A stretch of DNA of 64,000 nt from Thunnus maccoyii (taxonomy: Eukaryota > Chordata > Actinopteri > Scombriformes > Scombridae). This document shows, one piece after another, positions 35,142 through 50,100 of the stretch (position 1 is its first letter; each line of letters starts with the position of its first letter). Location: positions 21,790,425 to 21,854,424 of the forward strand of contig NC_056546.1 of assembly GCF_910596095.1 (NCBI RefSeq). Direction: 5' to 3'. A model generated the notes under the pieces. It was not told where the DNA came from. It did not search any database and saw only the letters and a program-made list of their open reading frames with translations. The position numbers were made by a program, and so were the translations under genes.

Positions 35142-38100
35142 GTACACTTGGAAAATAACAATAACATTCATAAGAAAATAATTACAGTGATACCAATCTA
35201 TCAACAAACTAAAATATGAGCGACAACCATTATGTTAGATGTAACACTGGGAGCCACTGGTGAAGAGACACTTACTGCCTGACATGAGATAAAGTCCATT
35301 AGGGTCCACAGCTAAACTGGTGACAGCATCCAGGTGGGCCACCATGGAGTGAATCAGCTTCCCGCTGTTGTTGTCAAAGAACTTGATGTGTCTGTCCTCC
35401 TGTGCAGTGATGGTGATGGGAAGGGTGGGGTGGCTGAGGACCTTATTGATCTGACAGGGAGTACCTAGTTTAAAAACACACAAGCACATTAGACTTCACG
35501 CAGCAGGAGAGGGAATTTAGACGAAATGAACTGATGGTCAAACAGCAGCAATCATTAGTAAAAAAAAAAACAGCTTTAAAAAAGTAAGGAAATATGAAGT
35601 ATGAAGAAAAAGTTTAATGTGCCAACAACTGCATTAAGTCACTTTTACACAGGGATGAAATACATAAGTGAAGCTTTGTATGTATCTTGAGCAGTGCGGC
35701 ATCACTGAACCTGAGTCAGTTTAACCTTGATAGAGACATGAAAAATTGGGTAACATTGGATGTACATTTCTAAACTTATCTAACTTAATCAGTTACCTCA
35801 CAGGCAGAAAGCTTGATTTTTATACACTGGTGATTGTAGAGAACATGTGTTTGTTGATGTTTTACTTTCCTACAGCTGCCACTAGATGTTAGTAAAGAGC
35901 TGTACTTCTGATGCCCCCTTTATGTGAGCAGATTCAACAGGCAGTGAATGTGTTTCATTATCAAAAGACTATTCTGTGATCTAAATGATAGGTCAGTTGC
36001 TCGTCAGCTCAAGCAGCTTTCCAGTGCTTTAAAAACCCTCTTAAAACCACTGTTGGTGATAAAGTTATTGTTTCCATCCCCATCACAAAATGCTTTATGT
36101 CCAAACTCATACAATCATCATTAGTGACCCATATCTCAAAACCCACCTGGCTCCAAATTGGACTCCAGATTGAGGACTAGCTGACGGGTCTCCATGTTGA
36201 AGAGGCCGATCTCCCCGCTGGTGAAGGATGTGACCAAATGAGCTGGTTCACTGCACACCAGGTCAACTGAGGAGGGAACTCCCAGCTCTGATGCAGAGAC
36301 AAACACAGAAATGTAACTACTGTTTCAAATGAAAAAACTAATAGTAGAAAAATAAAAAGTCATGATACAAGAGTCAAGTGAGTACTTTTATTTTCGTTGA
36401 ATACTGCGAGGGCGGGGGAGGTGCTGTTGGCGTCCCACAGTCTAACAGTCCCGTCCGCAGAGCAGGAGAGGAGGCGCTGGTGTGCGCTGCTGTACACCAA
36501 ACCCCAAACAGAGTCGGTGTGTCCACACAACTCTCCACGCAGCACCGATGGGTCTGTAACAGAAGGACGAACCAAGTAAGTCACCTAGTTCTGATTATAA
36601 AATACTCATATTCAAAAAAAAAAAAAAAACACATGACATCGTTACCGTAAGAGTCATAGGGGTCGATGTTGGGATTGGGGGTGTTCCAGCACTGGATGGT
36701 CCCGTCAACCCCTCCGCTGAAACACTGCTCCCCTGTGCTGCTCATCACCACACTCAGTACAGCCCCCCTGTGGGATGAATAATGATGATGCTTAAAACTT
36801 CTTGGCTATGAAAACAACACTAAAAACGGAAAAACTGTATTTATGCGCTTTTCTTTTTTACCTGTGGGCCCTGAAAGTGTAGATCGGTTCCACATCTAAA
36901 GACGCACTCCTGTGGACAAATTTATTATCAGTGTAACGTATAAAAAAGCCAAACAGCAGTACCTACTTATTGTGTGTTAATAATTACATATGAAATCATT
37001 GGCATTAAGTTCTATAAAGCCATAAATGGACATACAATTTGATGCTGTACCAGTAATCCAATACCCTCGACTCTATAATGACTTCAGCCTCTAAAAATAA
37101 ACATCACATCACTATAGAGTGTGTGTGGGCTGCTGAGTTGTGACATAATGAGCCTCAGTTCTTTGTCACATGGGGACCGTTTCCTGTAGCTGCATTGTGT
37201 AACAGTGTATCAACAGAGGTGGGCTATCCCCCGTATGGGAGTGTAATCACACAGTAGAGCCTTTTCTTTATATTGCTGTCACGCTCACTCTGCTTATTCA
37301 GGTAAAAGGAGACTGAGCCGAACAGCATGAAATTGGTCCTTTTGTAAGATGACAGGAAAAAAGTTGAACTGACGGTAGGATTCAACGAGAAATCATTCTT
37401 AGTCAGACATTCTTACTTTTTGGCGGGAGTGGTCTTTTGAAGGTTCCACATCTTGAGTGTGTGGTCCTCTGAGGCGGTGACCAGGACGGGCTCCACAGGG
37501 TGGAAGGTCAGAGCTCGAATCCCATCAAAATGGCTCCGCAGAGTGAATTTGGGGTTCCATGTCTTTCTCATAGCATCCTTATTGTTACCAATCTGAGGAG
37601 AGAGCATCTAATCAGAACTCGACATCCAATTAATGCCGTTATTACATGTATCAGTAGGTCTAAACTGAGCTACAGGTGCAGCGGATTTGTGGAATTTCGG
37701 TTGATTTATATTTTAGACAGTGTAGAGTAGCAGAATAACATATTTCTGTATTTTTAAGAGTAGTCAGCTACTGTAAATTTAAAAAAAAACATGATTAAAA
37801 AGAAAAACTTTTAAATGCCACTCTGCGTGTCTCAGTAAAACATCCATTAACCACTTTATTCTTTGCAAAGCCTGTGAATAACCCAATATGGCACTAAATT
37901 GCTCACCAACTACTCAGAGTTCTTTTTTCGTAGCCATGAAACTGACATTACTGTAAATGTGATCTCAACTTCTGCCAGTGAGACAAACAAACTGACAGCT
38001 TCCAACACTACACTTTGAAAGCAGCTTCTCTGACACAATCTATAAAAATAGCTGTTTGAGACACAAATGCTGAGTTTTCAGCATGTGATGTGACTTGCAA

Positions 38101-41100
38101 ATTAGGAGGTAGCAGGTAAGGAGGCTGTTTCTCTTAAGGCTGCAATGATGACATGAACAGAAATAGTTTCCTCCCAGAGAGATGGTCTCATGGCTCTTGA
38201 AATCCATTTCGCTCCTTCCTACTCACATCATATGCCAGACTGTCGGCCTCGTTGGCCACGGTGAGCCCGGCCAGCTCCCCGAGGCCCAGCTCGCTCTCCA
38301 TGGCCTCGTCTGTGCCCATTATGAACGACTTCCCTGAGGTGGGCGGGAAGGTCAGCGCCTCAACTACGGGGAAAATAAATAAATAAATATAAAACTACTG
38401 TCTACTATTAAGAGAGAGTTAGGAGTGCTATAATCTGCTGGTATTTTTGTTTAAAATTAGACACATAATGATTAAATCTCTGTCAGTGCTAATCTACTCT
38501 TACGCACCTTCATCTGTTCGGTTCCCTTCGTGCTCGTTGAACCGGGCCACGTTGGGCCGTGACTGAGGGGTGGATGGAGGCTGCATGTGGGACATGTCCT
38601 CTGCATCTCTCAGATTAGCCAGCATGTCCTGCAGCTTGGACCGGTTGGGCCCTGTTTAACGAGTCAGGTCAACAGTGTTACCAAAGAGACACGTGTAATA
38701 ACGGGGAGCGGAGAAAAAAAACACAAAAACAATAAAATATTTAATTAAAAAACTGTGAGTACAAGCTGAAAAAAGAATGAATATGGAAGGAAAGCAGCAC
38801 TGAAAAGGAAGAAAAAGAAATTAATAAATTATAAAGAAGAGAAAATGAAGGGAAGTCAGCAGCAGAGTCCTTGTTAGATGAATTGAAGAGGCAGAAAAGG
38901 GGTTAAAGCACATTTATCTTTAAATGTGGGCTGTGTGGATGGAATAATATAACATATAGCTGGATGTGGTGAGATCAATTTTGAATGTTTATTGTTTTCA
39001 TTGCAAACATTTAGCATGAGTAAAACCTTATCCCTAATGCCAAACGAGTAAATACAGTATATATGAGGTTAAAAATCTACTTATAATCTCCTCCACACTC
39101 CCACAAAAGTGATAAATCACTGACACAGTGTGAAGAAAAAAAAATAAAACTGTGCTAAAACCAGAGGAGGAGAAAGCTAAGTGTGAAAAGTGATGTTGCG
39201 ATCAAATGTAGAAGAAAGTGAGCTAAAGTGCGAGTTGTCGATCTCATGATTTAATCACAGTAAAAGAAACGGAGCTCGGGTCTTGTCCATGTAAAATCTA
39301 AAAGGGCTCTCAGCAACTGAATGGGTCTGAAGTGGGCTGTTATTCTCAGAGCAGTAGTATTCAGCTGAGTCACTTCACCGAGTCACTGAAAAAGCTTTTA
39401 ATTGCTATCAATTTACAAAAGCAACAACATGACTGTACAGTATCAACACGGCCCGACAGATGAGGATGATGATGGTGATAATCATGTTATTATGACTGTA
39501 GATTCTGGTATAGGAAACAGATGACTGTGGAGACGAGTGAGAGCCCAGATGGGACGCAGATGGACTAACTTTCACATCAATCTCTGATATTTGAGCGTGC
39601 GGACGAGATGATGACGTGGATATAAATCAAAACATTTAAAACGGGACAGAAAAACATGCGTCAGGCATTGCAGTTTATATGAGTAGGAAAATAATAGTGA
39701 CAGTACAGAAGACAGAGGAAACATTCAGTATGAAATGACAGAAAGGAGGACATAGCAATGCCAAATAGAAGGCATACATAAGAAGGAGCAGCTAGAGAAG
39801 GAGATGAGAAAAAACAGTGAAGATGTTTATTTTTGATTTGAGGCTTCTTGGCTGAACTCAGGAGGAAAGTCAGGCTCTACAAAGAGAGGAGAGGGAGGGA
39901 GGCAGCAACGCCTGACAGGACTTACTCTTCACCCCCTTTTTCCCCTTGCGTTCCTTTCTGTACTGCTCCTTGAGTTTGGTTATCAGGCCCGGGTCCACGT
40001 CCCAGGCCTCAGAAATGGGACCTTGCTCGTCCTTCTCTACACAGGGGGACAAAACCAGACCGAGAGGCTGTTGAGGAACTGCCCTGGTCGAGGCCCGAGC
40101 GGCCTGGCAGGGTGGGTGAGGCACAGAGCGCTTTCTCATACTCTCCTGGAGGTTTCTCAAGCCTCGAGTAGAGTAGTAGGCCTATAGGACCTGAGGGGAG
40201 CCTATTTTCTTTAAATGAGGCCACTACCACTACCAGAGTTACTATATGTGGGAGCAGCATTGGCAGCTATCTTGTTTAATCTTTTTAGTATTTCTTTTCT
40301 ACTGAAAGACGGGAGAGTGGTGGGAAGGAATTAATGCCCTGTGTGGAATTCTTTCATTTGGACATTTGGATTCAGAGTCATGACAAATCGAATCATAAAA
40401 TCCTCGCCCTGAAGCCTTTGTGATAATCAAATTGTCTATAGGCATGACTCTAATACTCCAACCCACGTCCAAATACAAAGAAACGCCTCAGCATGACATC
40501 AAGCCTATTTTTTTTTTCTAGCTTTAATCTAAGGACCAGTGGGACACGTGTCACAGACTTGAGGGAAATCAGGTTGACTTGTCGATACACACAGGAGTGG
40601 AAGAGACATTGTGGTCACAGGCTGGCTATGGGAACACACAGTGGAAGAGATCACACACTATGGGTTAAACAGGGAAACTCCAAACATTATGATTTATGAC
40701 CACAGCATGAAATATGAATGACGAGTACTCTGTGAACAATCACCGCACTATGAGCAAGAGTCAAATCTAGAGAAATAGGCAAATTATACAATTAAAACAT
40801 AAAATAACTAGCAATCTTTTCAGTGCCTCTGAAACTTCTGTATTATATTTCTATATTTTTCCTCCAGTTTCAACTCTGCACTTCATAGACCATCACTCAC
40901 CCCAGTCTGTGCCGTCCCCGGTGCCTCTGGACTCCGGTGAGGTGTCCATCTCGTCAGGGCTGGACAGGAAATCAAAGCCTTTCAGCGCCTCCTCTGTGTC
41001 TGGGTCCTCACTGGTGTCCATACTGGCTGGTGACGGTGACGATGACGATGCAGGCTTCTTCCTCAGGATCTGCAGGGGGAGAATACAGGAACATTATTAA

Positions 41101-44100
41101 TAGTATAAGATGACAACTTTTATTTAACTTTATGTAAGTGAAGAAAGTGAAGGAAGACTTGTTTTCTTACCGTCCGGGACTCCACATTGGTCCTGTCCTT
41201 TCCCTCACTATCATCTTCCTCATCTTCATCACTGAACTCAGCTGCTGCATTCTCGATGAACTTGAAGGCCTCTAGGACAGCGCTCGTGTCAGCGAGTTCA
41301 GCCTTCCTGTTGAAGCATATTGAAGCGTGCGTTAACACACAGTTGTATTAACAATGTTTAACTTATCTGACATTTTCAGGCTTATGCACAGTATGTGTTC
41401 AGAATATTGCATGTGGGCTTTTTGTTTGCACAGTCACATTAGCATAATACGTAACCACACCAAGTAAAAAAAAACCCTGAAAATACTGAATTATACAGTA
41501 GGTACACAGATTCAGACCATCACTTTTATGAGCAACACATACCAAATGATGGTGTTTAAAAAATTTAGGGCAAAAAACCCACAATTTAACTGCTTCTATG
41601 ACCCGTGTTTACAAACCAACTAATCACAGTGGTGAGCTGGAATAAAGCTACTGTTACAAAACAGATTTACCTAAATCTCACTTTGCCAAATCAGCTTTTC
41701 ACGTTGCCCTCTTTTCCCTGGCTGCGACTGACTTCACAATCTCATCGTCAGACCTTGATTATTGTTTAGCTACATTTACAAAACACGAGAGCAACACAGA
41801 AGTGATGCGAGTTGATGACATGTGTCTTGCATCTTTTTTTTGTATATACATCTTAATGCAACGATTCACCGGGCACTTATCGCATCGTCTGACATACCTC
41901 GAACAAGACTATCTTTTAAATAACTTTAAAAAACCAAGCATTATAATAACGCGAGGGGCTGCATTGGTGGGTCGTGTTGTGTCTGCTGTGCAGATGCTAA
42001 AATGCCGCACAGCCGTTTAATACACTCTGAAACAGGATTTTACAACTCTGGAAAACTATCATGGTGCCAATTATTTCATCTTTTGTTGTGGTGACAGTAA
42101 AAATATGGCATTCACATTACAAATTGATCAGCCAGGAATGTACATTTGCATGTATTTGATTGCCCAACACAACCCCTTGCCACGCAGTCTTAGACAGAAT
42201 GTGACATGCTTTTAGAGGAGAGTACTCACCCTCTGGTACCCATGCCCTTTGTTGATGTGTCCGTTCCATTGACCAGAGGCTCAGTACTAGTTCGTTCACC
42301 TGTTCTCCCGCTTCCATCCCCAGCTAATCCTAGCAGCGCTCGCACTCGCTGGGACTTCACATCTAAGATGGTGTCTGTGTAGCCCACCTCCTGCAGGTAC
42401 CTAGAACAAGGTAAATGATTGGTTAACTGGTTGCAATCGGTGCAGAGACATTGTAAATTATTTTCATAATGCTGAAAACAACATCTTCTTGTACAACAGA
42501 GCTGACAATAAGCTCATTTACTGCAAAGACGTCAGTATGATCAGAGATGAGGAAGACTCAAGTACTTGTTACTGTCAAATGTGTCATGTCCTCTGGCACT
42601 GGTCTAGTTAACAGTATCAAGCTCTGCGGAGGCAAGATGAGCTACTCATCAAATATTACACCTACCCTGTAGGGATGCAGAAGACGCTCTAGCAGTTTGA
42701 GCGGGCGACTGACTGAAGGGGAAGGGTGTCTTAGCACATTATTGATCTGTCCCTTGACACAGACTCGAGAATAAATTGGCTGCCTCATCAGGCAGCATGT
42801 TGGGGCAGATGATGTGTGAGGCTGCCTGATGGTGTCTGGGATAAAGGCCGGAGCCTGCTTTATTTACACAGACCGACTGGGGAGAAGGATGATATGATAA
42901 CTACATTTTCCTGAGCCAGTGGGGTACACTGAAGAAAAAACAAAAAAACAGCAGGTAATGGCTACTGCTGCCCATGTGAGGGAGCTCTTCTCCACAGTTT
43001 TTTGGGGTCTGCTGGCACTGTAGCACACTAAGTTCATAAACACCTTTATGTCTGACACAAGTGACACTACTCATGCAGACAAATGCAGCTAGGAACGTCT
43101 GAACATCCAGGTCTTTCAATCTTTCGTACAGTTAATCTTAGTACAGTGATTCTGTTTTCTAGGTTGAACACCGTCACAGAAGGATAAAATCATGTGCACT
43201 TACTGTCTGAGGAGCTGACGGCCTTGTTTCCAGGACAGCTGATTGTTGAACGATCCAGAAATCTCGTTCTCGTTGGCCTCATCTGGAGGAGAGGAGAAGG
43301 ACACAAATCAGGGCTCCACAAACACAGCCTCTGACATTATTTCCACTCGGTAAACACGACCAGAACATTCCTGCATCACAGCGTCCTGGCAACTACACAC
43401 ATCCAGCGCTCAGCTGCTTTCAGTAAGTCAACAGTGGATTAGAGTTAAGTAGATAGGGTATTTGAAAAATAGATGCAGGGTCTGCTGCTTCTCTTTAAGT
43501 TGTAACAAACGTGCTTGCAACAGCTGTCTTGAAGAACAGAAGCTGTCACCTTTTATTGTAGTTCACCATGAGTTGTCACTTGGTACAATGCAAATATTAA
43601 CATACCAATGGCTAATTATTGCCTTATAAAAACTGTATACATAACTTCACTAGCAGAAGAAACAGAGAGGAGATTTAAACTAGCAACAGCTTGTTCTCGA
43701 TGCTAAAACAAAAACATTTGATATTTAATGATGTATTTCAACACCTTCAAAATGGCCGGTCTCCGCTCTAACCATGTCCCATGACTTACTAGAAAGAGAA
43801 ATGACGTGTGTCTGTGCCTGCAGCATCCAGAACAACACACACTCTTTATGACTGTCTACGGCTGTGACAAAACAAATCATGATGGGATTCAAAGCACACT
43901 TTGATATTCAACAACGTCAGCACTACGTTCACGAGTCAGCTGGGAATTTTGCATGGGGCAGAGAGATGTGTTAATAAGATTTAGATGTGGTGAGTGTGTG
44001 TGTGTGTCAAGGGCTTGATTTGGCCGGGCAGAGAGACGAGGGGTGCTTCAAAAAAGTGGGTCATGCCTTATTCGGGAGGGTGAGCGGCGGGCAGGTGTGC

Positions 44101-47100
44101 CACCATACGAGCAACACCTCCCACTCCTCGTCTCCCCCCCTTGCCATCCCATCCACCTAACACCTCTCCCCCCCTCACCTCCCTCATTCATCAACACTTC
44201 AAGGGCTCGGGTGCTTTGAACAGCCCTCATGAATAGAGATGAGGAGAGGGGAGAGAAAATATCGCAATCTGACTTAATGATGGCAGAGGACTTGAACATG
44301 AGAGGCCAATTAAACAACAATATTACAACAAGAGACAGAGTGCGCTGATACAGGAGGGATACTGCAGAAAATCAAGGTACTGTAGTAGAGAGGGTGAACA
44401 CTGAAAAGTGAAAGAGTTAAATGGATAATATAGTTTAAACTTAATTCATGAAGTGTAATCAAGCCACGCAGAGAGTTTTGGTTTCATTGGTCCGAGTTTC
44501 AGGATATACGATGAGGAGCATTGTGTTCGAAAACATAGCATGTGGTGATGATCTTTTTTTCTGTACTGGGAGAATTCAGAGTGCAGACTTAATTGTTTTA
44601 ATTTTTCCCCAGTTTTGAGGAATCCGTCTCTGATATTCCTGCTGCCATCACAATACGAACAGAGGGTAATTCTTTTTTTCATGCTCACATTAAAGAATTA
44701 CATTAAAAAAAATTCAACAGCGACATTTTGAGACAATAATCCCAGTAACTCTGAATGACAGCAAATACTTCCTACTGACAAAATGTTTCTGGAAAATATC
44801 TCAAAATATCTCTGGAATAATTTTTCCACAATGCTTTAAACACCACAAACAAAGTTTTATTGACCTCAATTATATTAGAGTGAAGGTCTGAAATCTCAGA
44901 GGCAGATTTACCCAAACCTGGACAAATAAAATAAAAACTATCTGCATGGTTAAAAGCCACTAAATTCAAGTGAAAAATGGGTATGATTGCTCCAAATAAA
45001 GAGTTTTTCATACATATACCCCTAAGGAATTCTTTCAACCTATATTTCTGTTATAACAAATTGATCAAATTTGTTATTCACTAACACCTTAAGTAGCTAA
45101 TATTTGTACATTACCTCTAGAACAACAATGGCACTCTTTGACTATTCAGGAAAGGACACTGTGACGAAAGCTATCAAGGCAAACAAGATTCAACATGAAT
45201 GCAGCCTTCACATGCGTAACAGTCCTGTCACTGGAGGTATGTGAACACAACGATCACTGTGATTTAGTATGAAGAGGTGGAGTTGGATGTTTGAGCTTCC
45301 ATAGACTTACCAGAGTCGTAGCTTGGAGGCTTCATGTCACCTTGATTTAACTCTGTCCCATATTTTAACTTGTGGTATTTTGCTCTGGAAGTAAAAAGAA
45401 AAAAAAAAAGAATACAAATAAGCAAACAGGGCTGATCAAAAAGGTCTGAGAACAAGCTATTTAAAAAACTCATTATGCATGGCATCTGCATAAGCTTTGA
45501 AAGTCATCGCTCTACTTCTCACAGACACGTTCGCTTGTTAGACAGATGCTTTCGTATGTAGGGTCAATATCACAACATTAAAAAGAACATTTTTCAGATA
45601 GCGATATAGTATGTACAGTATTATGATAGAATAAATATGGCTGCAATTAATAATTATTTTCATCATCATTTAATCTGCAGATTATTTTCTTGATTAAACT
45701 GTTAGAAAAATGTGAAAAATGCCGATCGTAATTTTTCCCTGAGCCCATGCTGACATATTTAAGTTGCTTGTCTTGATATTGATATGAGCTCTGATTAGCC
45801 AAATTTACTCTCATAAAAGGTTTTAAAAAAATAAAATCACATTTGAGAAGCTGGAACCTTTGATTTTTTGCATTTTTGTGCATAATTGACTTAAAAGACT
45901 ATGAGAGTTGTTGCAGATTAATTTTCTGATGATTGAATAATCAATAAATTATTTCAACAGATATCGTCTGCAAAATCACATATGACAATCAAAGTGATGT
46001 TCATGCAATAAACTACGTAAGTATAGTATACTAACAAAACAGTGTAACTGTGATGCATTACATCAAACTCTTCACGCATAAAATAAAAACTTTACTTATT
46101 TGTTATCACAATTTGGTTGGAATTATTAATTTGGACAAAAATGTGTAAAACAAAAATACAATAATGCACATATAATCACAATACGATTTCATTGAAAGGT
46201 GATCATTAAAGAAAACATACTACACATAGAAGATAGCAATGAATGGATTTCATCTTTTGTGGTACTGAGATGCAGGTTCCTCCAGTGACGACACACATCT
46301 GTATAGAGTTAATAGGAGGAGAACTCTCACACCTTTCAGTGCACACAGCACTGCCACACTAATCCCCCCCCCCCCATCCAGAGGAAGCACCCGCACATCA
46401 AAATCAAATTAATTTTAAATTGGGTACATCCTACATTCAGAGAGCCATTTCTGATGCTTTCAGATACCCTCGGAGACATAACCTGTTGCTTAGCAACCAG
46501 GGAAAGTGGTAAAAGTGGTGGTAGTAATTCTGGGTTAAGTGTTGCTCCTGAGACAAAGTCTATGGTGACCTCACTGGAGAAAAGTAGATAAATATACACT
46601 ACAAACAGCCAGAGGATGATTTCACGCTTAACAAACCTAATAATGATGTTCCTCACAGAGCAAATGTACGCAAAAATGTATCTAACCTCAGAGCTGACTG
46701 GAGGAATGAGGGCACGGACCCATTTTGACAGCTGCTGTCTCACTCAGACATGTTATGGCTCTCATTACATTCTCCTGGCTGAGCTAAGATACCTGCAGTG
46801 AGTCTTTTCAATTGTTACCGTCTGAACTAGCCATTCCAGTTTCCATTTGTCTATTTTTAACCTTTTCTTTTGCAGAGAGGGCTTTGTTACTAGGGCTGAC
46901 ACCTTCTGGTTGATGGGTTGGTCGATATGCTCTTGTCCGACCAAATTCTCACTAGTCAGAAAATCGCTGGTTTTACTTTCATAAAGGAGAAAAGTGCTAT
47001 ATCAATAGCCCTTGTGGCAGCATCAGAATTGGCATATTTCAATATGTTTAGTCTAATAAATAGCCTTATCGTTTTGTTTGAAATATAACTGCGACAGCTT

Positions 47101-50100
47101 TGACAGCTCCAGGGTCGGCCAGTAGCAGCAGTGGAACCTGGATATACAGTGCCAGCACGCAAGACAATAATGTACACACTAACCACAAAATATGATGGAC
47201 TAAAATATGACAGATTAAAAAAGAAGGTTCTGGAGTTAATAAAATGCAGTGAGGCACTGAGCTTGACCACAGATATGTGGACATCTTTTTGAATGGAGTC
47301 ATACATGACTGTGACTGCCCATTTTATTGACGAAGAGTGGAAACTACAGTCTTGTTCTTGAGACAGACCAAATGGAAGAGGCACACATGGGCTGAAACAT
47401 TGCTACACAACTCAGTGAAGTTGGCGATACCTTTGGAATTCCAGGAGCAAAGAGTTTCCGTTGTAAGTGACAACATGGCTAATATGGCACTCTGTATGGA
47501 GACCAAATGAATGACCAGATGTGCAGAGAGTCAGTTGTGCTGCGGACACCTTGCAGTTCTGTATCAACTCTGAACTCAAACAAGACCTGATTTGTCGCAC
47601 CGTGGCTGCTGCGCGTCATCTAGTGGGACATTTTAGAAAGGGACACAAAGCAAAAACTAGGCTAAAAGAGAAGCAGGAACAGCAACATGTCCCTCAAAAT
47701 TAACTGATTCAGGATGTCTCTACATGTTGGAACTCAACCTATTCAATGTTGGAGCGACTGCTGGAGCAATGCTAACGCTGGCCCATTACCACAGTGCTTC
47801 TGATCCAAACCTTACCAAGAAGAACGAGTGCAGTACACTGAATCTTACTACAGCACAGTGGAATGCAGCTGAGATTATTACAAATGTGCTGAAACCCAAT
47901 GAGCTACTGTCTGAAGAGGACAACACTTCCCTGTCTGCAACAACACCTATGCTGGCAAACTTGAAAAAATGACACCTAGCCATTACGGATGATGACAGAC
48001 CCATTACCAAAAAAAAAGAAAAGCAAGCTGGTCAAAGAAACTGACAGTAGGTGGGAACTTAAAGACCGAAGACTGAAGATGACTAGCAGTGTGTACATTA
48101 CAGCTGCAGTAATAGACCCTCGTTTCAAGCAACTCTCTTTTCTGGACGATGAAAATCCAGACGCAGCCTATACAGTAGTTGAGGAGGAGGAGGAACATGT
48201 ATCCAAAAAACCCCCAAAACTGATAAGAGAAGGAGACTGCTATGCTGCTTTGTGGGGATGAAGAAGATCTGGTTTCCACAGAATCAGGCAGGATATGCTG
48301 CAGCACAGAAGAGATGAAAGAATCTTCAGGACAGAACCAAAGTTGACTCCGGGTCTGTTGTTATCATTTCAGTATAAAGTAATTAGGTTAAAATGATTTA
48401 ATATACTGCAAATAGCTTTCATGTTTATTTATAACTCGTTTAGGCTAGTAAGGCTACCAGTTCTAGTGCACTGTGGCCGATTTAGTTAATCTAGAGATAA
48501 TGTGCACATTCCCTCCCTCCATCGACCAATTGATTGGTTGAAGAGTAGGTAGAATTTCAGTCGACCAAGATTTTCTTTGGTTGGCTACAGCCCTACATGT
48601 TACCAGCACTCATTTCAGCAATGCTTTGCTTTGCATTCACAGAATTCCACACATTCCCAGTGAATAGTTGGCTAATACAACCAGAGTTGTATTAGGGATA
48701 TCTCCTCATTCCCAGATCTCAGCATTTATCTTTGTGAACACAATGTCCGTACCACAAATATCTTAATCTGGAAATTACATTAGAAAAAGTGGGGGGCGTC
48801 TTATATTCGAGGACTAGACCATTACATGTTCACAAGATCAGATATTCTTTTTGAACAGAGAGTTTACCAGTGCACACCAGCTCCTACAGAGAGTGTTGCA
48901 TTATGGATTGTTTGTAGTCTCGCATAGCCAGACCTTTCTCCAGTGCTGGCAGTGCTGCACCCACTAAGGTCTGGCTGCACCCACTATCATTCTGCTATAA
49001 GGGAAAAAAACCCTCTGGCTTGTTTGCATTTCTTTTAAACCAATCACAGTCGTGTTAGGCGGTGCTAAGCCCAGGATGTAGCGACAGTGCCCTTGCTACA
49101 ATAGTGTCGGGGGGGAACTTCCCCACAAAAGAAAAGACCACATAAAACAGTGATGTATGTTGACTATGTGATACAAGTTTCACTGATAAAAAAGACAAAC
49201 ATAAGTTGCCGTTTTCAGCGTGTAGGTTTCTAGCTCTGAGGTTTGTTGGTTTTTCAAGTAGTGATGGGGATTTTGAAAACAGTAACACTTAGATAGCGAA
49301 AGGGTGGGAGAATGTCTGAAATAGTCGACTATCAGCAGGCTTATACACAAAGCGTACAACCGGTGAGTCAGACTACGTTGTTTGCAGCATTGATGCTGCT
49401 AAGCTAAAGAGTGCATTCAAGTCTCAGCCCTAAAAGTGTTTTGTTACCTGTAGGAGTTTCTGAAGTGTTGTGTAACATGTTTTTCTCCAAATGTTGAAAG
49501 TAGAAATGTGGGATTTACATTCTGTTTTAATGGAAGTATTTCACTTTTATGGGAGAAAACGTTTCAAGGATGAGGACTTTCTTTCTCCTTGCATTGCTAG
49601 TATCTCAGGGACACTTTCCTAACAGGACAAGCATGTGTTGTATCTTCAACACATATTTTTCCAAAAACAGGCATTGGAAAATAATTATAATCAGGGTTAT
49701 CTTATATTCGGGCCAATGCAGTATTACTGATAGGAATGATGGTCAAAACTACGAAATTAAGACCTAAGTTATAAAAAAAAAACTGGAATTACCCTTTAAT
49801 ACACTGAGTTAGTCCTGAGCTATGATGATAGAAAGATGTTACATGTGTCTAAAATAAACAAGGACTATTTGTTTATTTTTGTGGAGGGCTACTGTTTCAG
49901 AGTCTCTTTGAATGATATGCTTGATGGTTTAAAGTCACATTGGTATAGACGTGGTGACACCGCCAATATATCTCTGTTCCAGAGTGCAGCCATGCATCAA
50001 GGAGGAAGGGAAAAGCAAAGTGTATCACCACCGCTACCACAGGGTCCTTTTGTGTGACGGGTTGGTACACGGGAGAATGAGAACAAACTAATTCTTCTGG

